The notes beneath the pieces were generated by a model. The model was not told where the DNA came from, made no database searches, and was given only the letters and a program-made list of their open reading frames with translations. Positions 17,514 through 26,401 of a stretch of 64,000 nucleotides of DNA are shown piece after piece. The translations under genes were made by a program, and so were the position numbers. The DNA is from Deferribacteres bacterium (GTDB lineage Bacteria; Chrysiogenota; Deferribacteres; Deferribacterales; Geovibrionaceae): the NCBI GenBank assembly GCA_023395255.1, contig JAEWZN010000011.1, positions 62,001-126,000 of the forward strand, read 5' to 3'. The first letter of the stretch is position 1. The number at the start of each line of letters is the position of its first letter.

Positions 17514-17534
17514 TATATTCACGGAGAAAGCTCT

Positions 17535-18557
17535 ATGAATACTGTCGGCATAAAGAATCCTCTGGTGATAACTTATTCCCCATTTAATCCATCCGCAAGA
17601 GTCAATACTTCTGCAAGCGGAACCTTCGCAGACAGGGCTGATTTCTCTGAACTGTCAGTTAAGTTACAGAAAGCTATTGAAAATCTCTCCTCCACCGCTC
17701 CTGCTGTCACAGAAACAGAGGCAGACAGCGCATCTCTGGAAAAGAAAATTCAGGAATACATAGAAATAGGCAAAAAGGTTAAGCGCCCGGACGGCTTTGA
17801 AGATGTTGATGACTTCCGCTGGGGCGTTCTGGTTGCATTAAGCGAGTCAACAAGGCTGTCGTTTGACAAGCTCCGTCAGGCCACAGTGCAGGATATGCAG
17901 GACTATGAACACGAATTTCTCTTCAAAACTCAGGAATGGGTCAAGGCTCTTGCACCTGAATCTGTGGATATAACAAGCTTCACAAGCCCGGCAGACTTCT
18001 GGAATGCAAAATTTCTCACTGACAGCACAGGCGGCGTGACAAGAAATGAAGATTTCAAAATGCTCAAAATAAGCGCCGCATTTCAGGAAATGCCTGATAT
18101 ATCCATAAACGGCTTAAAAAGCAGACTCCCGGTTTCTTCCTCCTTTTTCAGTAAAACCAAGCTCACAGAAGCAGATACGATTTCCCTTATGTGCATGGCG
18201 GAAGGTTTCAGGGAACGGGACGGAAACAAACTCGCCTACTCTTTCAGCAGAGCGGAAAAGGTCTCTGAAAGTGAGCTGAAAAGCGTCTCAAAAATGAATC
18301 AGGAGGCCATGACTGATTACTACACTGAAAAAATGGTTGAGCATGACCTTTTCTTCCGCAAAAACTACCCCAATCCGGCGGAAACCAAAAACCAGTTCGG
18401 ACAGATGAACTACCCTTTTCTGGCGCGCGATATTCTGGAAGCAGCAGGGATCAGCATTTTCAAAACCGGTATAAGCGGCAGCGCAATGATGTATAACCCG
18501 CAGAACGACTACCGCAAACTTGCGGACATGGTCTACTCCCCGTATTCAGGCAGATAA
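17535..18557 (+). CDS. Protein of unknown family, probable late flagellar/motility regulon member
   Basis: 340 residues; I recognise no family. There is no signal peptide or membrane segment. The first 55 residues are Ser/Thr/Asn-rich and probably disordered. Residues about 65-110 and 250-270 are charged and helical, and the C-terminus is rich in Tyr, Asn and Pro (YNPQNDYRKLADMVYSPYSGR region). It has a strong sigma-28 promoter, so it should be expressed with flagellin, chemoreceptors and motor proteins. The disordered N-terminus without a Sec signal would be compatible with flagellar type III export, but that is speculation. Its 3' end overlaps the convergent histidine kinase by 25 bases. 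Confidence 0.8.
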   Translation: MNTVGIKNPLVITYSPFNPSARVNTSASGTFADRADFSELSVKLQKAIENLSSTAPAVTETEADSASLEKKIQEYIEIGKKVKRPDGFEDVDDFRWGVLVALSESTRLSFDKLRQATVQDMQDYEHEFLFKTQEWVKALAPESVDITSFTSPADFWNAKFLTDSTGGVTRNEDFKMLKISAAFQEMPDISINGLKSRLPVSSSFFSKTKLTEADTISLMCMAEGFRERDGNKLAYSFSRAEKVSESELKSVSKMNQEAMTDYYTEKMVEHDLFFRKNYPNPAETKNQFGQMNYPFLARDILEAAGISIFKTGISGSAMMYNPQNDYRKLADMVYSPYSGR

Positions 18558-21500
18558 ACGGTAAAGCAGGCTCCCTCCCCTATGTTGCAGGCGGTTATGG
18601 TTCCGTCCATCTTCTCTTCTATGATGGTTTTGGCTGTGCTGAGACCTATTCCCGTGCCTTTGTCCCCTTTGGAGGATACGTAAGGCTTGAAGACATCCTC
18701 AAGCATATCGCCGCTGATGCCGCCTCCGTTGTCGGATACTGTGAGGGCGATTTTCTCACCATCACGCCTTATATTAAGGCGTATTCTGCCGCTGAAAAAG
18801 ATTCCGTTTTCCTCTCTGCGGTTCACCACCGCATCCCTTGAATTTGAGATGATGTTCATCACCACCTGCTTAAACTCGTTTCTGAATCCCCGCACCTCGT
18901 ACTCACCGTCGCAGGTCACTTTTGCCTCAATGTCACTCTGGCGGAGCTGCGGCGTGAGCATGCTCACTATCTCCTCAACCGCCCTTCTGACTTCGAAAAT
19001 CTCAGGTTCCTTCCCCGGCTTGAAGAAGCTGCGGAAATCGTTCATGGTTTCGTTCATGAACTCCACCTGCTTCATTATTCCTTCTGATATTTCGGGAAGC
19101 TCCCTGAGCTTCTCCTCCGTACCCTCTTCTTCAAGCTCGGAAATATACTGAGCAAGGATATAAACCACATTAAGCGGCTGTTTCCACTGATGCGCTATAA
19201 CGCCTATCATCTCTCCCATTGCGGCCATCTTAGACTGCTGGATAAGCATCTGCTCCTGCACCTCACGGATCTCCTCAAGATGCTTTATGCTTGTTATATC
19301 CTGCACACTGCACACAAACATTGTCCTGCCGCCCAGCATAATCCGGGAAACATACACAGAAACGGTTATCTCCCTGCCGGAGGATGTCACCCCTGTGTGT
19401 TCGCTGCTGAAATGCTCCGCCCGACCGTATGCAAAATCCTTTATCTCACCGACAACCCTCTCACGGCACTCAGCAGCGAGAAGCATTTCATATTTAACGC
19501 CGATCAGTTCATCTGCCCTGTATTCGTGCATACTGGCAAAGGTATCGTTCACCTTGCAGAAAATGCCGCTTTCATCGCAGAGACATATGCCTATACCCGC
19601 CGCATTGAATGTGGCCTCCGTGAGCGTGTCACTGTCCTTTTTCTCTTTTTCAAGCCTTATGAGACTGTCTATATCCCTCATGGAGACTATGCACAGAGGT
19701 GTGCCGTTTATCTCCACAAAAGAACTGCCCACCTCAACGGTTATGCTGCTTCCGGAAAAGGTTTTAAGCCTGCTTTCATATACAAAATGCTTGCCTTCCG
19801 CAACCAGTTCCGCCACATTCAGACCGTGCTTAAACTCCTGAGCCTCGTAAAGCTCATCAGGCCGCATGGTATGGATCTCATGGCGGGAGAAGCCTGTGAG
19901 ATACAGAAGCCGGTTGTTCGCATCTATTATCCTTCCCGGCGCTCCGTTCTGAGAAACGGGGAAGATTATCATGGCATCGTTAATATTGTTGAACACACCC
20001 TTGAGCTTCATCTCGTTACCGAGCCGGACGGCAAGTTCCCGTTCCACAGACTCAGCCAGATATTCGTTTATCCGCCTGAGTTCCTTCTCAAGGTTTTTCT
20101 GGTCTGTCATATCCGTTGCTATGCATATCAGCCCGTTGTTAAGGCCGCTCGGACACTTCACACGTACTTTTGTAACACTCAGATAACACGTACGCCCGTC
20201 AGACAGACACACCTCATGCTCCTTCACGGAAAACCCCGTATTCAGGAGTGTCTCCATATCATCAGACGTGAGAGATTCAAAACCCGCGGGCATTTTCTCA
20301 TAATAGCGCCTGAGACCGCAGACATCGTTTTCGCTTATTCCTGTGGCGCGGCAGAATGCATCATTGGCTATTTTCAGGCTTCCGTCATAGGAGACAAACC
20401 AAATCCACGCCGGAGCATTTTTCAGCACAGCCCGCAGAAGTTCTGTTCTCTGTTCAAGCTCACGCTCCATCGTCTTTTTATCTGAAATATCCGTAATAAT
20501 CGAAAACAGGTACTGCCTGCCTTCTATCTGCACAGGGCTTGAAAAAACGCTCACATCCTTGATCTCGCCGTCAGCAAGCCTGTGGCGAAATTCAAAGGAG
20601 TTCTGTTCCCCTGAGAGAGCCTGCTGCATTCTGCAATCCGCTGATTCGTCTATATTTATATCGCATACCCTGAGGGTTTTAAGCTTTTCCAGACTATAGC
20701 CGTAAAAGTTGACCGCGGCGGAGTTGGCATCGGATAATCTTTTTGTCACAGGATCCACAAGGAGCATTACTGCGCTGTGTCCGTTGAAAAGTACCCTGAA
20801 CTTGCTTTCGCTCTCTTTCAGCAGAAGCCTGATCCTTTCTATCTCTGTTATATCGGTGAAAGTTATGGCCAGCGTTCCTTCTGACTGGTCAAACTCGCTG
20901 TGGCTGATGAGAAGCACCCGCACCTTTCCGGTGGCAGAATCGCGCATCTTGACCTTGCTTTCCGCCCCTTCCCTGTCATTTTCCCGCACCTGTTCAAGCC
21001 AGTTGCTCCCTTCCCTGTTAAAGATGTAGCCGGATTCCTCAATGAAAAATTCGCAGATGCATAAGTGGTATTGCAGGAAAGCCTCCACAGAGGCGTAACC
21101 CAGAAAATCCATGGTGCGCCTGTTGGCTGTGATCATCCCTTTGCCGTCGGTTACACACACCATTGTGGGCAGCATATCAAGCAGACGGTATTTGAATGTT
21201 CTTTCATTCCTCAGTTTTTCCAGAGTCTTGGCGCTGAAGGTATAAAGCCACAGGACGGATATGAAGAACAGGCTGATAAAAAACGAAAAAGCGATCATCA
21301 GCCTGTCAGCTTTTGAATGTTCTGACCTGATGTCGGTCATGTAGGAAAGAACGCCTGACCAGTCCGATATTTCCGACTGCTCAATACAGCGTGATGAATA
21401 TACAGAGAAACGGTTTATTTCTGAGGCAAAATTCTGACTGAGGAGATCAGCCCCGCCGTAGAAACTGCTCAGATACCCCTCAATACCTGCCCTGACAGTG

Positions 21501-21796
21501 AGCATGCAGCCGTCATAGCCTTCGCCTGTGTCTTTAAGATAATACAGAGCATTGTCAAAGCTCCTCACTGCCTTATCAAGGGCAACGGGGTCTTTCTGGA
21601 AATAAGCCTTCTGATACTGGCCGCAACCTTCTGCGATGAGAACAGAAGCCCGGAGAACATTCCTGGAGCGTTCAAACTCATACATATCAGGCTCAATTTT
21701 TCTTATACGCAGATAATCCAGCATTATCAGCGTGATAACCACGACTGAAAAAGCAGACACCAGCATAAACAGTCTGTTGCCCGAAATAAAACCCAT
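18533..21796 (-). CDS. Multi-PAS membrane sensor histidine kinase
   Basis: 1087 residues. It has an N-terminal membrane segment (about 8-25), a periplasmic helical sensor of about 140 residues, and a second membrane segment near 168-188 (FISLFFISVLWLYTFSA). Four to five PAS domains follow, between about 200 and 840. A HisKA domain has His869 in VIAHQWKQPLNVVYILAQYI, and the HATPase ends near 1085 (N box ISNSRDAV, GTGIGLSTAKTIIEE). The AHQWKQPLN box marks a kinase class frequent in Deferribacterota and Campylobacterota. It has no receiver domain, so the phosphate must go to a separate regulator. The ligand is unknown; a promoter lies at 21844-21872. Confidence 0.87.
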   Translation of the reverse strand: MGFISGNRLFMLVSAFSVVVITLIMLDYLRIRKIEPDMYEFERSRNVLRASVLIAEGCGQYQKAYFQKDPVALDKAVRSFDNALYYLKDTGEGYDGCMLTVRAGIEGYLSSFYGGADLLSQNFASEINRFSVYSSRCIEQSEISDWSGVLSYMTDIRSEHSKADRLMIAFSFFISLFFISVLWLYTFSAKTLEKLRNERTFKYRLLDMLPTMVCVTDGKGMITANRRTMDFLGYASVEAFLQYHLCICEFFIEESGYIFNREGSNWLEQVRENDREGAESKVKMRDSATGKVRVLLISHSEFDQSEGTLAITFTDITEIERIRLLLKESESKFRVLFNGHSAVMLLVDPVTKRLSDANSAAVNFYGYSLEKLKTLRVCDINIDESADCRMQQALSGEQNSFEFRHRLADGEIKDVSVFSSPVQIEGRQYLFSIITDISDKKTMERELEQRTELLRAVLKNAPAWIWFVSYDGSLKIANDAFCRATGISENDVCGLRRYYEKMPAGFESLTSDDMETLLNTGFSVKEHEVCLSDGRTCYLSVTKVRVKCPSGLNNGLICIATDMTDQKNLEKELRRINEYLAESVERELAVRLGNEMKLKGVFNNINDAMIIFPVSQNGAPGRIIDANNRLLYLTGFSRHEIHTMRPDELYEAQEFKHGLNVAELVAEGKHFVYESRLKTFSGSSITVEVGSSFVEINGTPLCIVSMRDIDSLIRLEKEKKDSDTLTEATFNAAGIGICLCDESGIFCKVNDTFASMHEYRADELIGVKYEMLLAAECRERVVGEIKDFAYGRAEHFSSEHTGVTSSGREITVSVYVSRIMLGGRTMFVCSVQDITSIKHLEEIREVQEQMLIQQSKMAAMGEMIGVIAHQWKQPLNVVYILAQYISELEEEGTEEKLRELPEISEGIMKQVEFMNETMNDFRSFFKPGKEPEIFEVRRAVEEIVSMLTPQLRQSDIEAKVTCDGEYEVRGFRNEFKQVVMNIISNSRDAVVNRREENGIFFSGRIRLNIRRDGEKIALTVSDNGGGISGDMLEDVFKPYVSSKGDKGTGIGLSTAKTIIEEKMDGTITACNIGEGACFTVYLPEYGE

Positions 21797-21843
21797 AAGC
21801 GACCCTTGAATGAAAAATTGTGTACAGTGTTTTGTCTTTATCT

Positions 21844-21872
21844 AGTATTGACGTTAGTCCTTCGGGTTTCAA
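21844..21872 (-). promoter_or_regulatory. Promoter of the multi-PAS kinase gene
   Basis: Minus strand TTGAAA, 17-base spacer, AATACT, about 48 bases upstream of the start codon. The rest of the 287-bp gap up to mazG (to 22083) is AT-rich, and I see no further gene in it. Confidence 0.5.
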
Positions 21873-22083
21873 GTTTTTTTATGCAGGTTGCAGCGTATTA
21901 AACATTTTACCGTAATCCCGCTCAGTTATTAAAGCCCACATAGCCCGCCGGAAGAATAATCTGTTAACATCAGGTAAAACATAAATAGTTCCGTGTCTTA
22001 TTCCGTTGATTTTTATGAACCGCTGATTTAGTATTTACTATTCTTCAGGCAGTGATTTCCTGCACAGGCGGAGCCGTTATTTT

Positions 22084-22866
22084 ATGAGCATAAACTTTGA
22101 CAGACTTGTGGAAACAGTCCGCAAACTGAGAAGCCCCGAAGGCTGTCCGTGGGACAGGGAGCAAAACCTTTACTCCATAAAAGAGCATTTCATGGAAGAA
22201 GCCTATGAGCTGCTTGATGCACTGGATAATAAAGATACAGAAAACATCCGCGAGGAGCTTGGGGACATTATATTCCATGTGGTGTTCCACTCCGTAATGG
22301 CGGAGGATGAGGAAGAGTTCAGCCTTGATGATGTGCTGGAAGAGATAAACAGCAAGCTCATAAGGCGCCATCCCCATGTCTTCGGAAACGAAACGGTCAG
22401 CGGAACGGAAGATGTCATCGTAAACTGGGACAAAATCAAGGCGGAAGAGAAAAAGAATCTCTCCCGTTCATTCTTTGACGGAATCCCCGCATCCTTTCCG
22501 TCACTGCGCAGGGCTGAAAAGCTCCAGAAAAAAGCGCGCAAAGTCGGCTTTGACTGGCCGGGACTTGAGGACTGCATGGGCAAAGTCCGCGAGGAATTCG
22601 CCGAGTTTGAAGAGGCTGTCAGCGAAGGCAGCAGAGAGCACATAGAGCATGAGCTTGGGGATGTACTGTTCGCCCTTGTGAATGTGTCCAGATTTCTGGA
22701 AACTAACCCTGACGAAGCATTAAGAAAATGCAATAAAAGATTCACAGCACGCTTTGAATACATTGGCAGAAAGCTTGCCGAAAAAGGCCTGACCTATGAG
22801 GATGCCTCTCTGGAAGAGATGGACAGACTCTGGGACGAAGCAAAAGCGGCAGAAAACAGCATCTGA
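22084..22866 (+). CDS. mazG: Nucleoside triphosphate pyrophosphohydrolase MazG
   Basis: 260 residues, the length of two-domain MazG. The N-terminal domain has the signature RSPEGCPWDREQ, with EEAYELLDAL and EELGDIIFHVVFHS carrying the metal-binding ExxE...ExxD residues. The second domain repeats the pattern (EEFAEFEEAV and HELGDVLFALVNVSRF). It hydrolyses NTPs to NMP and PPi, cleaning aberrant nucleotides and influencing ppGpp in other bacteria. It is followed after 32 bases by the degenerate Fic gene on the same strand. Confidence 0.94.
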   Translation: MSINFDRLVETVRKLRSPEGCPWDREQNLYSIKEHFMEEAYELLDALDNKDTENIREELGDIIFHVVFHSVMAEDEEEFSLDDVLEEINSKLIRRHPHVFGNETVSGTEDVIVNWDKIKAEEKKNLSRSFFDGIPASFPSLRRAEKLQKKARKVGFDWPGLEDCMGKVREEFAEFEEAVSEGSREHIEHELGDVLFALVNVSRFLETNPDEALRKCNKRFTARFEYIGRKLAEKGLTYEDASLEEMDRLWDEAKAAENSI

Positions 22867-22898
22867 TTTATCCCCTTAAATTTTCGGCAGGTAGCTTA

Positions 22899-24002
22899 AT
22901 GAACAAAGAGATCAGCACATTTCATGCAGGCAGATTCTTATTCACCAACGGCAGCACAGTAAACCCCACTCTCCTTGCGGAGGCGGAAGGCACACTTTTC
23001 CTCGCAGGAAAACTGCCTGTTTTCCCGGACACAGCCGGAGAATTATTCCTCAACCTTGAAAAGCGCTCGCTTTATGCCGCGTCCGAGCTTGCGGGAAACA
23101 CCCTTAACATGTCCGAGACAATGAGTATAACCGGCGGTGATGAGTCTTTTTTCGGCGAGGATTCCCGTGCAGTGCGCATCTTTAACCTCGGAAGAGCCTA
23201 CGCCGCCCTCGCAGCCCAGAAAGAGTGCGGCAGTTTCCTTATTGATGAAAAGTTTGTATCATCCCTTAATTCCGTTCTGGAAAAAAGGCTGAACCCAGAA
23301 CCTGCAAACTACCGAAATCACCCTGTGAGCGTTTTTGAGAAACAGTTTTCAAGGCCGTACAGTCCGCCTGAAACAAAACTTGATGTAAACCTTCTTATGA
23401 AGTCATTCTTCGAGTGGATAAATTCGCCGGAAATTGTCTCCTGCGGTGTAATCACGAGAGCATCCCTCGCTCACCTTTACCTTGTGAAAATATACCCCTT
23501 CGCCGGGTCATCCGAAACATTGGCGAGACTGACAGAAAGCTTTATATACAAAGCGGCCGGGGTGGGCTATCTGCCGCATCTGCTCTGCCTTATTTACAGG
23601 GAATCAAAAGAATACTTCCCCATACTGGAAAGATTTACAGAGTCAGGCGACCCTTCGGAATTTATCAATTTTGTCTGCGGGATAATAGGCAGCAGTCTGG
23701 GTGAAGTCCAGAAGAGAAGCCTTGAAATAATAACAGAAGAGATGTTCGACAGCTATATCCGCAGGCTGCTGGCAGCAAAGGAGATAAGCGAACGTCTGGC
23801 GGGGCTTGTGGGTATCCTTAAGAAACGCGGCTCATTCCGCCAGAGTGAGCTCCAGCTCATGAAGGAGTTCACCGTGCTTTACGGAGGAGTGAGCAGAACC
23901 ACTGTCCGCAGGGATATTGTAAGGCTTGCTGAACTCAGGCTGATCACAGAGACAGGGGATGAAGAGTACACCCTCAACAGGGGAATACTCTTCGGAAAAT
24001 AG
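22899..24002 (+). CDS. Degenerate Fic-domain protein with C-terminal winged helix
   Basis: 367 residues. The layout is that of Fic/DUF4172-type proteins: N-terminal helical part, Fic core at about 90-235, C-terminal winged helix-turn-helix at about 300-360 (GVSRTTVRRDIVRLAEL). The catalytic loop that should read HPFx(D/E)GN(G/K)RxxR is here Y199-PFAGSSETLA-R210, so the catalytic His is Tyr and the G-N-G-R residues are lost while its length is kept. The inhibitory-helix motif (S/T)xxxE(G/N) is also changed (A61...A65-G66-N67-T68-L69). It is therefore unlikely to transfer AMP. A role as a DNA-binding regulator is possible. GGCAGGTAG lies before the ATG. Confidence 0.75.
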   Translation: MNKEISTFHAGRFLFTNGSTVNPTLLAEAEGTLFLAGKLPVFPDTAGELFLNLEKRSLYAASELAGNTLNMSETMSITGGDESFFGEDSRAVRIFNLGRAYAALAAQKECGSFLIDEKFVSSLNSVLEKRLNPEPANYRNHPVSVFEKQFSRPYSPPETKLDVNLLMKSFFEWINSPEIVSCGVITRASLAHLYLVKIYPFAGSSETLARLTESFIYKAAGVGYLPHLLCLIYRESKEYFPILERFTESGDPSEFINFVCGIIGSSLGEVQKRSLEIITEEMFDSYIRRLLAAKEISERLAGLVGILKKRGSFRQSELQLMKEFTVLYGGVSRTTVRRDIVRLAELRLITETGDEEYTLNRGILFGK

Positions 24003-24006
24003 ACTT

Positions 24007-24729
24007 CTATACCCTGAAAAAGCCGACCGCGTTCACCCTCGTTCCATCAGAGACTGAAAACAGGTGATCCCCGCCCTTCAGCTCGATCTTCACCAGCGCC
24101 TCCCCAGTTCCGAGGGGGAGCTCATGGGAATATTCTATGCAGAATTCCGTAAAATCCCTCTTGCCCCCGTTTAACGCAGCAAAAGCCTGAAAGATATAGG
24201 CAGAGTAAACTGTGTTGTTCAGGTGCGAATTTATGTCAAAATCGGTGAGCCTCGTCTGAATCCTGTGGGCGGCTGCATTTTCAGAGGGCGATTCCGGCTT
24301 CCAGTCCTCAATAACTGTTCCGTTTGTCATCTCCTCCACAGGCTTGTAAGCCTCCGGAATTTCAGGCTCAATCTTTGCAGGGCGTTTTTTCTCAGTATCA
24401 ATAAACAGCCACACGGAAGACGCGGTGCAGACTGTGCGCCCGTTTCCGGTAAGTTCAAACTCCCTGAACCCTTTGAAACGCTGCATGCCCCTTGACCATG
24501 TTTCCGTTTTAAGAACATCATACAGGCGTATGCCGTCATGGAGCTTGTAGGCCAGCCTGTGCAGCATCCACAGCCTGTTCATACCCATGTATCTTCCGTG
24601 AGTGAAGCCTATGCTGTCAGAGTGCTTTATCGCCGCTTCCTGAAAAATACGGAAGAGTGCGTCCGGGAGAATGTGTCCGTCTGTTCCTGCATCGTTTATT
24701 TTGATCGGGTCGGTTGTGCTGTACTTCAT
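24007..24729 (-). CDS. Acyl-ACP thioesterase family protein
   Basis: 240 residues from the ATG at 24729, which has AAAGGTG upstream. A longer in-frame start would precede the promoter -10 box. It has tandem hot-dog folds like FatA/FatB and the bacterial acyl-ACP thioesterases. The first half contains FQEAAIKHSDSIGF and LWMLHRLAYKL, the second the catalytic Asn-x-His in DFDINSHLNNTVYSAYIF and the downstream EYSHELPLG. It releases fatty acids from ACP or trims phospholipid acyl supply. It is convergent with the Fic-like gene (4-base gap). Confidence 0.85.
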   Translation of the reverse strand: MKYSTTDPIKINDAGTDGHILPDALFRIFQEAAIKHSDSIGFTHGRYMGMNRLWMLHRLAYKLHDGIRLYDVLKTETWSRGMQRFKGFREFELTGNGRTVCTASSVWLFIDTEKKRPAKIEPEIPEAYKPVEEMTNGTVIEDWKPESPSENAAAHRIQTRLTDFDINSHLNNTVYSAYIFQAFAALNGGKRDFTEFCIEYSHELPLGTGEALVKIELKGGDHLFSVSDGTRVNAVGFFRV

Positions 24730-24751
24730 TTTTTCACCTTTGATAAAGCCT

Positions 24752-24780
24752 ATCATATTCCATATGAACATTTTTTCCAA
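24752..24780 (-). promoter_or_regulatory. Promoter of the thioesterase gene
   Basis: Minus strand TTGGAA, 17-base spacer, TATGAT, about 22 bases upstream of the ATG at 24729. It supports that shorter start. Confidence 0.55.
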
Positions 24781-24866
24781 GTTTACAAATTACACCCCGG
24801 CGCATTTTTTTTGTTTGCATGCTGATATTTTTTTAGGGTTAACACATGCACTTGACGTAAAAATTA

Positions 24867-24897
24867 CCTGAAAGCCTGATTTGCTGAGGCTTTCAGG
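24867..24897. other. Inverted repeat upstream of the dcw promoter
   Basis: CCTGAAAGCCT and AGGCTTTCAGG form a perfect 11-bp stem around a 9-base loop. A T7 run begins only nine bases later on the plus strand, and no plus-strand gene feeds into it. It could insulate the dcw promoter from the divergent side or be a binding site. Confidence 0.5.
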
Positions 24898-24920
24898 CTG
24901 GAAAGTTTTTTTAATTTCCC

Positions 24921-24949
24921 TTGACGCATATATATGCTTCTGCTAAAGT
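24921..24949 (+). promoter_or_regulatory. mraZ (dcw cluster) promoter
   Basis: TTGACG, 17-base spacer, TAAAGT. It is immediately followed by the phased TTGGN repeats that could be MraZ operators, so the cluster is likely self-regulated as in Escherichia coli. Confidence 0.6.
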
Positions 24950-24995
24950 TTGGCATGGATTGGATCGATAAGATCATAAATTGGTTTAATTTGGC
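24950..24995 (+). promoter_or_regulatory. Phased TTGGN direct repeats, candidate MraZ operator
   Basis: TTGGC at 24950, TTGGA at 24960, TTGGT at 24981 and TTGGC at 24991 are spaced 10, 21 and 10 bases apart, on one face of the helix. Known MraZ proteins bind TGGGN direct repeats separated by 5 bases just upstream of mraZ. The position and period match; the base composition differs slightly. Confidence 0.55.
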
Positions 24996-25004
24996 ATAAG
25001 TGAG

Positions 25005-25445
25005 ATGGGCAGCTTCAAAGGAAAATACGAACACAAAATCAGCGAGACGGGCAGAATAAGCGTGCCGTCCAAGTTCCGGGACATCCTCCGCTCCAAGTAT
25101 GAGAGTGATGATCTCGTTCTGCTCTCAATGGGAAGCCATCTCCGTGTGTACCCCGCTGCTGAGTGGGAAAAGCAGGAAGCACGCTGGGAGCAGGAGCAGT
25201 CCGGCAACCCCGAATTAAACGAATTTCTCCGCCGTCTGTACTCGATGATGGATGAATGCTCCATAGACAAAAACGGCCGTATAGTAATAACACAGGACGT
25301 AAGGAAATATAACTCCCTCGAAGGGGACTGCATAATAAACGGCTTCCGTAACCGTATGGAAATATGGGACAAGGCGGCCTGGGAATCAGCAACCGGAGGA
25401 GAAAAACTCGAAGCACTGTTTGCCAAATTTGCGGACAGCTTCTAA
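25005..25445 (+). CDS. mraZ: Division/cell-wall cluster transcriptional regulator MraZ
   Basis: 146 residues, the normal length. Two SpoVT/AbrB-like halves are visible: GKYEHKISETGRISVPSKFR in the first, and SIDKNGRIVITQDVRKY in the second with the DxxGR motif. MraZ forms a ring-shaped oligomer that binds the direct repeats in front of its own gene. It is the first gene of the dcw cluster, followed by rsmH 12 bases later. Confidence 0.95.
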   Translation: MGSFKGKYEHKISETGRISVPSKFRDILRSKYESDDLVLLSMGSHLRVYPAAEWEKQEARWEQEQSGNPELNEFLRRLYSMMDECSIDKNGRIVITQDVRKYNSLEGDCIINGFRNRMEIWDKAAWESATGGEKLEALFAKFADSF

Positions 25446-25457
25446 GGAGGGCGGAAA

Positions 25458-26390
25458 ATGCACAAATCCGTTCTGCTTAACGAGGTGCTCTCGTTTCTTC
25501 CTGCTAAGGATGACGGGGTTCTTCTGGATCTCACCGGCGGTTTCGGCGGTCACTCCGCCGCAATGAACGAAAGGCTTAAGCCGGAAGCCCGGCACATAAT
25601 TCTGGACAGAGACCCGGAATCAGTGGCGAGGCTCAGGGAAAGATTTAAATCCTGCCCAAACGTGCAGGTGTTTCATAAAAACTTCGGCAGCTTTGACGAA
25701 GTGCTCGATGAACTGGGCATCGAAAAAGTTGACGGAATACTGGCGGACTTCGGGGTTTCCACCATGCAGGTGAGAGACGGCGCGAGGGGATTCTCCTTCC
25801 GGGAGGACGGCCCGCTGGATATGAGGATGGACAACTCAGAGGGGATAACCGCTGCTGATGTCGTAAACACATTCTCAAGAGAGGAAATCTCCGGAATCAT
25901 AGATAAGTTCGGGGAGGACCGCTTCGCATGGCGGATAGCCGGAGCTATAGTCAGCGCAAGGGACATAAAGCCCTTTACCACCACAAAAGAGCTTGCCGAC
26001 ACGGTTTTCAAGGCTGTTCCGGCTAAGTTCCACAAAAAAGGTTTTCACCCCGCCACGCAGACTTTTCAGGCGGTCAGAATATATGTAAACGGCGAGCTGG
26101 AAGAGATTGAAACCATGCTCTCCAAACTTGAGGACAGAGTAGAGACGGGCGGAATTGCTGCCTTTATTTCGTTTCACTCTCTGGAAGACAGACTGGTGAA
26201 AGAAAAATTCCGCTACTTTGAAAAAGAATGCATCTGCCCTATTGAGCAGATTTTATGCCGCTGCGGAAAGAAGAGAACCTTCCGTCAGCTTACAAGAAAA
26301 CCTCTGGTTCCGTCCGAGGCTGAAGTGGCTGAAAATCCATTAAGCAGAAGCGCGAAGCTCAGAGCAGCACAAAGGGTGTCATCCTCTTGA
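25458..26390 (+). CDS. rsmH: 16S rRNA (cytosine(1402)-N4)-methyltransferase RsmH
   Basis: 310 residues. The N-terminal HKSVLLNEVL and the SAM-binding LDLTGGFGGHSAAMNE are diagnostic. GILADFGVSTMQ, ARGFSFREDGPLDMRMD and the C-terminal SFHSLEDRLVKEKF follow in the standard order. It methylates N4 of C1402 in the ribosomal P site. AAGGAGGG precedes the ATG. It is second in the dcw cluster, as in most bacteria. Confidence 0.96.
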   Translation: MHKSVLLNEVLSFLPAKDDGVLLDLTGGFGGHSAAMNERLKPEARHIILDRDPESVARLRERFKSCPNVQVFHKNFGSFDEVLDELGIEKVDGILADFGVSTMQVRDGARGFSFREDGPLDMRMDNSEGITAADVVNTFSREEISGIIDKFGEDRFAWRIAGAIVSARDIKPFTTTKELADTVFKAVPAKFHKKGFHPATQTFQAVRIYVNGELEEIETMLSKLEDRVETGGIAAFISFHSLEDRLVKEKFRYFEKECICPIEQILCRCGKKRTFRQLTRKPLVPSEAEVAENPLSRSAKLRAAQRVSSS

Positions 26391-26401
26391 ATTAGAGGCA
26401 G

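Noticed and set aside
19190-20485. 431-codon open frame on the plus strand
   Set aside because: It lies antisense inside the multi-PAS kinase, whose domains are clear. It is rich in His/Cys/Tyr with no recognisable domain and no ribosome binding site.
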